From NCBI GenBank assembly GCA_003164305.1, contig PLSZ01000219.1, positions 272-29,481 on the forward strand: a stretch of 29,210 nucleotides of DNA, given 5' to 3'. Shown here piece by piece: positions 7,163 through 15,053 of the stretch (positions are counted from its first letter, which is position 1; every line of letters begins with the position of its first letter). The DNA is from Acetobacteraceae bacterium. Lineage in GTDB: Bacteria; Pseudomonadota; Alphaproteobacteria; Acetobacterales; Acetobacteraceae. The notes beneath the pieces were generated by a model that worked only from the letters and a program-made list of their open reading frames with translations, searched no databases and was not told where the DNA came from. A program made the position numbers and the translations under genes.

Positions 7163-7867
7163 ATGGGGCCTGATCGGGTTCTGATCACCCGGCCCGAGCC
7201 AGGCGCCTCCGAAACCGCCGCGCGTGTCGCGGACCTGGGTTGTTTTCCGATCCTGGCGCCGTTCCTGGAAATCCGTCCGACGCGGGTTCGATTGCCTTCG
7301 GTGAGCCAAATCGCCGCGATCCTGCTGGCCAGCGGCAGCGCCGTCGCGCCGTTGCCAGCCGCTTATCATGCGGTTCCGGCGCTGACGGTCGGCGACGCCA
7401 CCACGCGGCGAGCGGAGCACGCGGGGTTCGCCGACGTGACCAGCGCGGGCGGTGACGCGGTGGCGTTGGCCGCGCTGGTCCGATCGCGAGTCGCGCCAGG
7501 GTCGGGAACGCTGCTGCTGGCCGCGGCACAAGGGCAGAGTCTAGCCCTCGCCGCCGATTTGCGCGCGTCGGGGTATCGCGTAATGCGGCGCGTGGTCTAC
7601 GCCGCCGCGCCGGTCGCCGCGTTACCTGAAGCCGCGCGCCTGTCGCTTGCCGACGATCGCCCCGTGACCGTGCTGTTCTTCTCGGCGGAAACCGCGCGGC
7701 ACTTCATGCGGTTGGTGCGCGCGGCCGGTCTGACGGACCATCTACGAAACCATGCAGCCGTCACTATCGGGGCCCCCTCCGCCATGGCATTAAAGGGCGT
7801 GCCGTGGGCGCGGATCCGCGTGGCCGGCAAACCGACGCAGGATGAGATGCTGGCGTTATTGCGATGA
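7163..7867 (+). CDS. hemD: Uroporphyrinogen-III synthase
   Basis: Predicted to close and rearrange hydroxymethylbilane to uroporphyrinogen III in cytoplasmic tetrapyrrole synthesis. It is 234 aa and begins MGPDRVLITRPEPGASETAA, a typical HemD start, with FPILAPFLEIRP after it and the C-terminal pattern VTIGAPSAMALKG. The family is divergent, so context matters: it is followed by HemX/mitofilin-like and HemY genes with overlapping codons. The frame is open further upstream to 6992, but that part lies in the mobile element; the ATG at 7163 has GGGGAT just before it. The usual upstream partner hemC is absent, replaced by the element and intron remnant. Confidence 0.85.
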   Translation: MGPDRVLITRPEPGASETAARVADLGCFPILAPFLEIRPTRVRLPSVSQIAAILLASGSAVAPLPAAYHAVPALTVGDATTRRAEHAGFADVTSAGGDAVALAALVRSRVAPGSGTLLLAAAQGQSLALAADLRASGYRVMRRVVYAAAPVAALPEAARLSLADDRPVTVLFFSAETARHFMRLVRAAGLTDHLRNHAAVTIGAPSAMALKGVPWARIRVAGKPTQDEMLALLR

Positions 7868-9423
7868 CCCCCGATCAGACAAATGACGAGCCGCCGAAAG
7901 GCACCCCGGTTCCGCGCCCTGCCGGCCAATCCGGCCCGGCCCAATCTGGCCCGGTTCAGCCCGCGGCAGGACAATCTGGACTGGTGCGGCCTGGCCCGGT
8001 TGAGTCTGGCTCGGTTCAGTCCGGTCCCGTCCGGTCGGGCCCAATTCCATCGCCCCCCCCACCCTCGCCCCCCCCGCCGGCGAAAGCTTCACCGTCGAAT
8101 GCTCCACCTTGGAGGCAACCGGGCACGACTCCGCTTGCCGCCGCGCAATCGGGGCCGGCGCAACCGTCTCCGGCGGGATCTGCCTCTGCTCCGGCCGGGC
8201 CGGTCCCGAGTCCTTCCATGACACCTCGGCCGGGCGTCGCCGGTGCCGCGGCCTCGGCGACACCGCTCCCGCCGGAATCCCGGGCCGCGCGCTCCCTGAC
8301 CGACCGGTCCAAAGGGGAGGACCACACGGTGGACGAAGCCCGCGAGGGCGCTCCCCATGATCACCGCCCACGCGTTTGGCCGCGCGTCGTCGGCGTGCTC
8401 GTCCTGCTTTTGGGCGTTGGCGGCGCCTGGCTCTACCAAAACCCCGGCTTCGTCCAAACCACCTGGACGTCGCTGTTCCCCGGCTCCGCGACACCGGCCA
8501 ATGACGCGGCGATGATCAAGGCGCTCGACACCAGGGTCGCCCAATTGGAGCAACGGCCAGTTCCACCAGATCTGACGTCCCGTGTGGAAGCGCTGGAGCG
8601 GCGCGTCACGACACCAGCCCAGACCCAGGCCTCCGCGGCCACGGCGCCGGCCGATCTTCGTCCGTTGCTGGCTCGGCTGGACGCGCTGGAGGCGCGCGCC
8701 CGTGAAACCCCAACCCAGCAAACTGTCTCGCAAGGACCGGCCGATCTGTACCCGGTGCCGGCGCGCCTGGACGCGCTGGAGAAGAACGCGGCCCAGAATT
8801 CGCTGGATGCCGGCAAGGTGGAGGCGCTGGCGGCGCAGATCGCGGCGTTGTCCGAACGCGATCCCGCCGCGGGTTTTCGCGGCAAATTGGATGAGGTGGA
8901 TCAGCAACTCCACGACCTGAGCGCCAGTCAGACGCAACTGGCCGAGAATGCGGCGCATGCCGTGCGGCTGGCTCGGCTGGACGCGGCGGGGATCGCTTTG
9001 GGGATCGGCCATCCGCTTGGCACGATCCCGAATGCGCCGCCGGCGCTGACCCGCTTCGCCACCGCGGCGCCGCCAACGATCGCGGACCTGCGGCTATCGT
9101 TCGACACCGCCTCCCAGGCCGCGCTCAAAGTCAGCCAGCCGGACACCGAGGGCAAGCCGTTCCTCGATCGCGTCATGGCACGGTTACAGGATTTCAAACT
9201 GATCACCGTGCGCGAGGGCAGCCACGTGGTGATCGGCAATTCCGCCGCCGCGGCGTTGGCGCACGCCCAGATGCTGCTGGACGCGGGGGATCTTGATGGC
9301 GCGGTGAAGGCCGTGTCGGCGTTATCTGGACCGCCGGCGGAGAAGATGGCCCCCTGGCTGGCCGACGCGACAGCCCTGCAAGCGGCGCGGGAGGCTCTGG
9401 CGTCGCTCGCGGAGAAAGGCTGA
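7864..9423 (+). CDS. Mitofilin/HemX-like inner-membrane protein
   Basis: A 519-aa protein of the COG4223 type found between hemD and hemY in Alphaproteobacteria. Residues 20-120 are Pro/Ser/Gly-rich low complexity with repeated SGPVQ-like units and a proline run. One membrane segment follows at about 174-191 (VVGVLVLLLGVGGAWLY). A coiled-coil-like region at about 215-360 contains repeated RLDALE heptads, and the C-terminus is helical. The large C-terminal part should be periplasmic. Its ATG overlaps the hemD stop (ATGA). The exact biochemical role is not established; the related E. coli HemX is also poorly defined, and a membrane-organising role like mitofilin/Mic60 is a family-based inference. 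Confidence 0.8.
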   Translation: MTPDQTNDEPPKGTPVPRPAGQSGPAQSGPVQPAAGQSGLVRPGPVESGSVQSGPVRSGPIPSPPPPSPPPPAKASPSNAPPWRQPGTTPLAAAQSGPAQPSPAGSASAPAGPVPSPSMTPRPGVAGAAASATPLPPESRAARSLTDRSKGEDHTVDEAREGAPHDHRPRVWPRVVGVLVLLLGVGGAWLYQNPGFVQTTWTSLFPGSATPANDAAMIKALDTRVAQLEQRPVPPDLTSRVEALERRVTTPAQTQASAATAPADLRPLLARLDALEARARETPTQQTVSQGPADLYPVPARLDALEKNAAQNSLDAGKVEALAAQIAALSERDPAAGFRGKLDEVDQQLHDLSASQTQLAENAAHAVRLARLDAAGIALGIGHPLGTIPNAPPALTRFATAAPPTIADLRLSFDTASQAALKVSQPDTEGKPFLDRVMARLQDFKLITVREGSHVVIGNSAAAALAHAQMLLDAGDLDGAVKAVSALSGPPAEKMAPWLADATALQAAREALASLAEKG

Positions 9424-10721
9424 TGCGGCGCATTCTGAAGACGCTGATCGGCTGCGCCCTCATCCTCGCCGTCGCCTGGGCCATCGCCAGCCTGCCCGGC
9501 CGCCTGTCCATCGACGCTGGGCCCTACACCGTGGAAACCAGCGATTCGATCGCGGTCACCGCGCTGCTGCTGACGTTCGTGGTGCTGTATCTGCTGATCC
9601 GGCTGGTGATGCTGATCCTGTTCGTGCCGCGCGCCGGTTCCTTATGGCGCGGCGGGCGGCGCCGGCGAGCGGGCGATCAGGCCGTGACCCGAGCCCTGGT
9701 CGCGCTGGCCGCCGGGGAAAAAGCCGACGCGCGCCGGGAAGCGTTGCGGGCGCGCTCGCTTCTGGGCGACACCCCGCAGACGTTGTTGCTGACCGCCGAA
9801 GCCGGGCGGCTGGCCGGACGCGACGATGAGGCGGCGACCGCGCTGCATGCTTTGGCCGCGCGCGAGGATGCGGCGTTTCTGGGTTTGCGCGGGCTATTGG
9901 CGAACGCGATTTCACGCCAGGATTGGCCTCAGGCCACGGCGCTGGCCCGCCAGGCCGAGGCGGCCCACCCCGGTGCCGCCTGGCTGCGACAGGAACGCGC
10001 GCAACTGGCGATCCGCTCCGGCGATTGGGCCGAGGCGCTGTCGTTGTCCGGTCCCGACGGTCCGAAAGCGGCGCTGGCGGTCGGCGCGGCTCAGGCCGAG
10101 ACCAACACGGATCGCGCCGAACGCCTCGCCCGCCAGGCGCTGAAGTTCGACCCGTCGTTCACGCCCGCCGTGTTGGCCCTGGCGAGCCGGTTGCGCGCCC
10201 GAGGCCGGGAAAAGCAGGCGCTGGCGGTTTTGGCGGACGGCTGGAAGCAGGCGCCGCATCCGGAGATCGCGGCGCTGGCTCTGGCGCCGGTGACGGACAA
10301 ATTCGCGCGGGCGAAGGGGGCGCAGCAATTGACCGTGGGACAACCGGATCATCCCGAGACGCATCTGCTGCTGGCTCGCACCGCTTTGGATGCCGGTGTC
10401 TTCGGCGAAGCGCGGCGGCATCTGGAAGCCGCCCAAAAAGCCGGCCTCGATCAACGGCGGGCGTGGCTGCTGCTCGCCGAACTGGAGGAAGAGGATCGCG
10501 GCGATACCGAAGCCGGCCGCCTGGCGCAGCGGGATGCCTTACGGCGGGCAGCGAGCGCGCGGCCGGACCCGCGATGGCGTTGCACCGCGTGTCACACAGC
10601 CCAGACGACGTGGGGGCCGGCATGTCCGGTCTGCCTCGCGCCGGGGTCGCTGGTGTGGGGCTCCGACGACGGGCCCGCGGTTGGTGAAGCGGGAACGCGG
10701 GTCATCACCCAGGCGGCGTGA
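9423..10721 (+). CDS. hemY: HemY-like TPR membrane protein with C-terminal zinc ribbon
   Basis: 432 aa. Two N-terminal membrane segments (about 5-24 and 44-68) match the HemY_N domain, followed by Ala/Leu-rich TPR-type helical repeats from about 85 to 370. The C-terminus carries two cysteine pairs, CTAC (387-390) and CPVC (401-404), a zinc-ribbon/rubredoxin-like knuckle of the type at the end of LapB/YciM. The start ATG shares one base with the upstream stop (TGATG). It closes the hemD operon. This is the TPR protein HemY of enterobacterial hemCDXY operons, not Bacillus HemY oxidase. Its precise function is uncertain. Confidence 0.85.
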   Translation: MRRILKTLIGCALILAVAWAIASLPGRLSIDAGPYTVETSDSIAVTALLLTFVVLYLLIRLVMLILFVPRAGSLWRGGRRRRAGDQAVTRALVALAAGEKADARREALRARSLLGDTPQTLLLTAEAGRLAGRDDEAATALHALAAREDAAFLGLRGLLANAISRQDWPQATALARQAEAAHPGAAWLRQERAQLAIRSGDWAEALSLSGPDGPKAALAVGAAQAETNTDRAERLARQALKFDPSFTPAVLALASRLRARGREKQALAVLADGWKQAPHPEIAALALAPVTDKFARAKGAQQLTVGQPDHPETHLLLARTALDAGVFGEARRHLEAAQKAGLDQRRAWLLLAELEEEDRGDTEAGRLAQRDALRRAASARPDPRWRCTACHTAQTTWGPACPVCLAPGSLVWGSDDGPAVGEAGTRVITQAA

Positions 10722-10730
10722 CAGCGCGGC

Positions 10731-11030
10731 CTATTTCCCCTGATGCCCAGGAACGGAACGCCGCACGCGCGGGCCGGTCAGTTCGTGGACATCGAGTTCA
10801 CCGTCCTTGTTGGTGTGCAACCGGTTGAACTCGGCCTCCATGAAAGTCATGAAATCCTGTTTGGAAACCTTGCCGTTTCGGTCCACGTCCATGAGCAGCG
10901 GAAGTTGCTTCGTCTCAGCGTCAGCCGATTGGACCTTGGAACTCGCGTTGTCGGCTCTCGCGGCGCCGGCTATCGGCGCGGCCAGGTTCAAAGCGGCGAA
11001 CATCAAACCGAATTTCCGTCTGCCTTGCAT
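10731..11030 (-). CDS. Secreted EF-hand calcium-binding protein
   Basis: A 99-aa protein with a signal peptide (about residues 1-26, ending AARA) and two EF-hand loops. The first, DVDRNGKVSKQDF, fits the canonical Dx[DN]xNGx pattern. The second, HTNKDGELDVHEL, lacks an acidic residue in position 1 but keeps the NKDGELDVHE core. GGAGG lies eight bases upstream of the ATG. It converges with hemY, with 9 bp between their stops, so the two are not co-transcribed. It may buffer or sense calcium in the periplasm; no partner is evident. Confidence 0.85.
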   Translation of the reverse strand: MQGRRKFGLMFAALNLAAPIAGAARADNASSKVQSADAETKQLPLLMDVDRNGKVSKQDFMTFMEAEFNRLHTNKDGELDVHELTGPRVRRSVPGHQGK

Positions 11031-11247
11031 GTCAGTATCCTCCGGTCACGCGGTCTCGGCCATGGTCGCGTCAGCTGACCCAATTGGGTTCCAGATCGGC
11101 AGGTCATAGCGTTAACAGGACCGGTGGCGCGTCGTGGCCGCACGGCGCCGAGCTGTTTGTCATGGGCCCGGGGCCCGTGGCAATCGTTCGAAGCGAATGT
11201 GGGTTACCGACGCTCTCAGGTAAGGGACTTGTTTGGCCAAGATAGGA

Positions 11248-11380
11248 TTTTTGCCCCGGATGCAGACAGATACACACGGATATTCATTGCAATTTCACCG
11301 GCAATGCCTCGAGCAGTCGGCAAGGGTGGCCCGGATCCCGCGATTCCAATGAATATCCGTGTGCATCCGTGGCGAAAAAA
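11248..11380. repeat. Long imperfect inverted repeat ('NIRVHP'-type intergenic element)
   Basis: The left arm (11248-11289) and right arm (11347-11380) pair through ACACGGATATTCATTG, CGGATGC and the outer GCC-T run; the left arm carries an extra 9-base segment after CGGATGC. The loop is about 57 nt. When read as protein the right arm gives MNIRVHPW, a tell-tale artefact of a dispersed noncoding repeat family seen in many genomes. It occupies the 421-bp gap between the EF-hand gene and the small gene at 11452; I see no real gene in that gap. Confidence 0.7.
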
Positions 11381-11451
11381 TTCTCTTCTTCCTCCCACTC
11401 GTCGCAATACCAATTCAAACGTTTGACCTTGCCCGGACCATCGGCCATCTG

Positions 11452-11691
11452 TCACGGAACAGACGGCGGCGTTTCTTTTAGCCGCGCGACCTGGTCGATG
11501 AACTGATGCGCGTAAGCGAGCGTGTCGGTATAGTCGTGTTCGGCCGCTCCAGTGTGCACGTTCTCGATGAAGGTTTGTTGCAGCCGCTCCAGGAATTTCG
11601 GCTCCGCTTCGCTCATGTGAGCAATCAGGATCTGCAAAATCCACTCATGCGCCAGCACGCGCCGTTCAAGGTCCGTATTCTCGATGTGCAT
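11452..11691 (-). CDS. Small hypothetical protein downstream of dodecin
   Basis: A 79-aa mostly helical, acidic protein beginning MHIENTDLERRVLAHEWILQ. I do not recognise a named family and see no signal peptide or membrane segment. The ATG has AAGGAA nine bases upstream, which supports real translation. It starts 42 bp after the dodecin stop on the same strand, so the two probably share a transcript. The function is unknown. Confidence 0.65.
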   Translation of the reverse strand: MHIENTDLERRVLAHEWILQILIAHMSEAEPKFLERLQQTFIENVHTGAAEHDYTDTLAYAHQFIDQVARLKETPPSVP

Positions 11692-11733
11692 GTGAAGTTT
11701 CCTTGATGAAGGTGTCGCGTGTTTTCCGAATCG

Positions 11734-11946
11734 TCACTTCGGATCGTAGCGAAAGCCGAGTTTCATACACACCTGATAATGCCCGACCTCACCATCGACG
11801 ATATGTCCCTTAACCTGCGTCACCTCGAACCATTCGAGATGGCGTAGAGATTTCGAAGCCGTCTTGATGCCGTGCTGGATCGCGTCCTCGATACTGGTTT
11901 TCGAGGTGCCGACGATTTCGGTGAGGCTGTACACGTGCTCGGTCAT
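11734..11946 (-). CDS. Dodecin family flavin-binding protein
   Basis: A 70-aa protein that should assemble into the hollow dodecamer that binds and buffers riboflavin/FMN-type flavins. Signature stretches are VYSLTEIVGTSKTSIEDAI, ASKSLRHLEWFEVTQVKGHI and YQVCMKLGFRYD. The Trp in LEWFEV is the residue that stacks on flavin in characterised dodecins. I chose the ATG at 11946 (MTEHVYSLTE) because it gives the usual family length; the frame is open to 11988. It precedes the 79-aa gene in a likely two-gene operon. Confidence 0.93.
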   Translation of the reverse strand: MTEHVYSLTEIVGTSKTSIEDAIQHGIKTASKSLRHLEWFEVTQVKGHIVDGEVGHYQVCMKLGFRYDPK

Positions 11947-12158
11947 CAGGAGTCTCCGTTGGTAAAGTCCTCGCTCAAAGCCCGCCAAAGAATTCCCCGA
12001 CGAATTCCCGCGGCTTCACCCGGGGGCTTCGCGTAGTCAGGACGCACCAGGAGGGAACGCCGGTCCGCCTTCGCCGTTCCATCGAATCTGACACGGCCGC
12101 GGCCCGCGCGGACAGGATCGGAATCTACCTGGTCCTTAGACCCCGACCGAATGACGCT

Positions 12159-13148
12159 TTACGCGCGGCCCTCGGCCACCGCGTGACAGGCAACCTGCAT
12201 GCCGTCCGCGTCGAGCAAGGCCGGCGCTTCCACCCGGCAGCGGTCGTTGGCCAGCGGACAGCGCGGATGAAACGCGCAGCCTGGCGGCGGAGCGATCGGG
12301 CTCGGCACATCGCCCCCCACCGGCGTCCGCGCCCGGCCAATATGATCCAGGTCCGGAATGGCATCCAGCAGCAGCCTGGTATATGGATGCAACGGCCGCC
12401 GGAAAATCGTTTCGGCCTCGCCGAGTTCGACGATGCGTCCCAGATACATCACGCCCAACCGGTCCGACATGTGCCGCACCACGGCGAGGTTATGGCTGAT
12501 GAACAAATACGTCAGACCCAGCCGGCGCTGCAGATCGCGCATCAAATTGAGGATTTGTGCCTGAACCGAAACGTCCAGCGCGCTGGTCGGCTCGTCGCAC
12601 ACCAGGAACACCGGCTCCGACGACAAGGCCCGCGCGATCGACACGCGTTGCCTTTGCCCGCCGGAGAATTCGTGCGGGAATTTGTCGCCATCCGACGGCG
12701 CCAGCCCGACCTGGCTCAGCAGCAACTCCACTCGCCGGCGCACCGAGGACGCGTTCTTCTCCAACGCGAACCGCTTGATCGGCTCGGCGATAATGTCGCT
12801 GACCCGCCAACGCGGATTGAGCGAGGCATACGGGTCCTGAAAAATCATGTTCATCTGCCGCCGAACGCGGCCGAGTTTTCGAGCCTCGGCGAGAGTCATG
12901 CCCTCGAAACGAATTTCACCGCGCTTCGGGGTGTGAAGGCCCACGCACAACCGGGCGATAGTCGATTTGCCGCAGCCCGATTCTCCGACCAACGACAGCG
13001 TGGTGCCCGCGGTGATGGAAAACGTCACGTCATTGACCGCGCGCAGATAGCGCCGCTGCTCACCCGCCAATAGGCGCTGCAACGGCGGCAGCGAAACATC
13101 GAACTCATGCGTGATGCCGTTGAATTCCAGGATCGGCGCATCAGCCAT
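12159..13148 (-). CDS. dppF: Oligopeptide/dipeptide ABC transporter ATP-binding protein
   Basis: A 329-aa cytoplasmic ATPase, the second of the pair. Walker A GESGCGKST (55-63), Q-loop IFQDPYASLNP (102-112), signature FSGGQRQR (161-168), Walker B FLVCDEP (181-187) and ISHNLAVV. The C-terminal oligopeptide-transporter domain has the conserved cysteines in GCAFHPRCPLANDRC. It overlaps the stop of dppD by 8 bp. DppF-type proteins pair with DppD to power peptide, nickel or glutathione uptake; the sequence alone does not fix the substrate. Confidence 0.93.
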   Translation of the reverse strand: MADAPILEFNGITHEFDVSLPPLQRLLAGEQRRYLRAVNDVTFSITAGTTLSLVGESGCGKSTIARLCVGLHTPKRGEIRFEGMTLAEARKLGRVRRQMNMIFQDPYASLNPRWRVSDIIAEPIKRFALEKNASSVRRRVELLLSQVGLAPSDGDKFPHEFSGGQRQRVSIARALSSEPVFLVCDEPTSALDVSVQAQILNLMRDLQRRLGLTYLFISHNLAVVRHMSDRLGVMYLGRIVELGEAETIFRRPLHPYTRLLLDAIPDLDHIGRARTPVGGDVPSPIAPPPGCAFHPRCPLANDRCRVEAPALLDADGMQVACHAVAEGRA

Positions 13149-14118
13149 GGGCCGCCTCCGGCGCGCGAAGCCAGCACGCCGCCCGAGTCGCGCCGGCCTC
13201 CATCAGGCCCGGCTGCTCGTCGGAGCAACGATCGAAAGCGAAGCCGCAGCGCTGATGAAACGCGCAGCCTGACGGAATCGCATCTAATCGGGGCATCGAA
13301 CCGTCGATCTGCCGCAACCGTTCCGCGCGATGCTCGACGGTCGGAATGCTGCCCATCAATCCATCGGTGTATGGATGCGCGGGATGTCGAATCACCTGTG
13401 CCACCGGGCCGATTTCCGCGATCCGCCCGGCGTACATCACGGCGACCCGATCCGCCGTTTCCGCGATCACGCCCATATCGTGGGTGACCAGCATCACCGA
13501 CACACCGCTCTCGCGGGTCAATGTTTTCAGCAACGTGATGATCTGCGCCTGCACCGACACATCCAGCGCGGTGGTCGGCTCATCCGCGATCACCAGTTCC
13601 GGCTCGGCGCACAAGGCCAATGCGATCACCACGCGTTGCCGTTGGCCACCGGAGAATTCGTGCGGCCATGCATCCAGCCGGCGCCTGGGATCGGGAATGC
13701 CGACCCGTTCCAGCCACTCGGCCGCCCGTTCGCGCGCCGCGACCTCGGTCAGATCGAGATGGGTCCGCATCGTTTCGGTCAATTGCCGGCCGATCCGCAG
13801 CAGCGGATTCAGCGTCGTCAACGGGTCCTGAAAAATCATCCCGATCCGCCGGCCGCGAATGCGCCTTAACGGTTCCGCCGGCAGATTGTCGATCCTCTCC
13901 CCGTCCAGATGGATCGAGCCGCCGCCGATCCGTCCCGGCGGCGTCAACAATCCAACGATCGCAGCACCGGTCAGCGATTTTCCCGCGCCCGACTCGCCGA
14001 CGACACCGAGGATTTCGCCCTGTGCGATACTGAACGAGATGTGGTCCAACGCGCGCAGCACACCGTGCCGCGTGGGAAACTCGACGATCAGATCGCGCAC
14101 GTCCAACAACGGCGTCAT
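13141..14118 (-). CDS. dppD: Oligopeptide/dipeptide ABC transporter ATP-binding protein
   Basis: The first ATPase of the pair, 325 aa. Walker A is GESGAGKS (41-48), with Leu where DppF has Thr after the Ser. Other motifs are IFQDPLTTLNP (95-105), FSGGQRQR (155-162), Walker B LVIADEP (175-181), the VTHDMGVI H-loop and the C-terminal GCAFHQRC cysteine cluster. The reading frame stays open far upstream into dppC, but the ATG at 14118 forms an ATGA overlap with the dppC stop and starts with the normal MTPLLDVRDL. Order on the minus strand: dppB, dppC, dppD, dppF. Confidence 0.93.
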   Translation of the reverse strand: MTPLLDVRDLIVEFPTRHGVLRALDHISFSIAQGEILGVVGESGAGKSLTGAAIVGLLTPPGRIGGGSIHLDGERIDNLPAEPLRRIRGRRIGMIFQDPLTTLNPLLRIGRQLTETMRTHLDLTEVAARERAAEWLERVGIPDPRRRLDAWPHEFSGGQRQRVVIALALCAEPELVIADEPTTALDVSVQAQIITLLKTLTRESGVSVMLVTHDMGVIAETADRVAVMYAGRIAEIGPVAQVIRHPAHPYTDGLMGSIPTVEHRAERLRQIDGSMPRLDAIPSGCAFHQRCGFAFDRCSDEQPGLMEAGATRAACWLRAPEAAHG

Positions 14119-15053
14119 CGCAGCCTCGGGTTCAGCGCGTCGCGCAGCCAATCGCCCAACAGGTTGATCGACAGCACCATCAGCACCAAAGCAAGCCCAG
14201 GAAAGATCACCACCCACCATTGGCCGGAGAAGAGAAAGTCGTTGCCGTATCGGATCAGCGTTCCCAACGTGGGGCGCGATGGGGAAAGTCCGACGCCCAG
14301 AAACGACAAGGTCGCCTCGGTCAGGATCGCGCCGCCCAACCCGAGTGTCGCCAGAACCGATACGGGACCGATCACATTGGGCAGCACGTGGCTGAGCATG
14401 ATGCGCCAGGCGGGCACACCGATGACCCGCGCGGCCAGCACGTATTCCTTGTTGCGCTCGACCAGCGCCGAGCCGCGCACGGTCCGCGCGATGCCCGGCC
14501 AGAGGCTGATGCCGATCGATACGATGATGACCGGAAGCTGCACGTCCTCCCGCATCGATCGGGGCAGCGCCGCGGCGACGATGCCGTTGATCATCAGCGC
14601 GGTCAGGATGGCGGGAAACGTCAGTTGCACGTCGGCGACGCGCATCAGGATCGTGTCGGCCATGCCGCCCAGATAACCCGCGGTCAACCCGGCGAGAATG
14701 CCAAGCAACACCGAAATGATCACCGACCAGAACCCGACGATCAGGCTCACGCGCGTGCCGTACATGATCGCCGACAGCACGTCGCGGCCTTGCGAGTCGG
14801 TGCCGAGCGGATTGAACCAGTCCGAGCCCTCGGACGGCCACGGCGGCTTGAAACTATCCAGCAGCGACAGGCTGGCGAGATCGGTCGGATCGTGCGGCGC
14901 GATCCACGGCGCCAGCATGCCGCCGAGGATCAATATCAGCGCCACCACCGCCGAAACGACCGCCACGGGCGACGTGCGGAAATTATGCACCAGATCGCCG
15001 TGCAGGAAGTCGCGCAGCGACGCCGCGATTGGATTCAAAGCTGGGGAATTCAA
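14115..15053 (-). CDS. dppC: Oligopeptide/dipeptide ABC transporter permease DppC (TTG start)
   Basis: A 312-aa inner-membrane permease. First membrane segment VVSAVVALILILGGMLAPW, then PLGTDSQGRDVLSAIMYGTR, a strong DppC signature, and the EAA-type loop YVLAARVIGVPAWRIMLSHV. No ATG lies at a suitable place. The TTG at 15053 overlaps the dppB stop as TTGA and gives NSPALNPIAASLRDFL after the initiator, a normal length. A GTG about 18 codons further in is an alternative. The frame open to 17051 upstream is a shadow of dppB and the AI-2E gene. Confidence 0.88.
   Translation of the reverse strand: MNSPALNPIAASLRDFLHGDLVHNFRTSPVAVVSAVVALILILGGMLAPWIAPHDPTDLASLSLLDSFKPPWPSEGSDWFNPLGTDSQGRDVLSAIMYGTRVSLIVGFWSVIISVLLGILAGLTAGYLGGMADTILMRVADVQLTFPAILTALMINGIVAAALPRSMREDVQLPVIIVSIGISLWPGIARTVRGSALVERNKEYVLAARVIGVPAWRIMLSHVLPNVIGPVSVLATLGLGGAILTEATLSFLGVGLSPSRPTLGTLIRYGNDFLFSGQWWVVIFPGLALVLMVLSINLLGDWLRDALNPRLR

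Noticed and set aside
8089..9012. 307-aa minus-strand frame opposite the HemX-like gene, and similar long antisense frames opposite the che and dpp genes
   Set aside because: High GC content keeps antisense frames open; compositions are Arg/Gly/His-rich and no domains are visible.
11124..11644. Open frames on both strands at the inverted repeat
   Set aside because: They contain the NIRVHP artefact of a noncoding repeat and have no ribosome sites or family resemblance.
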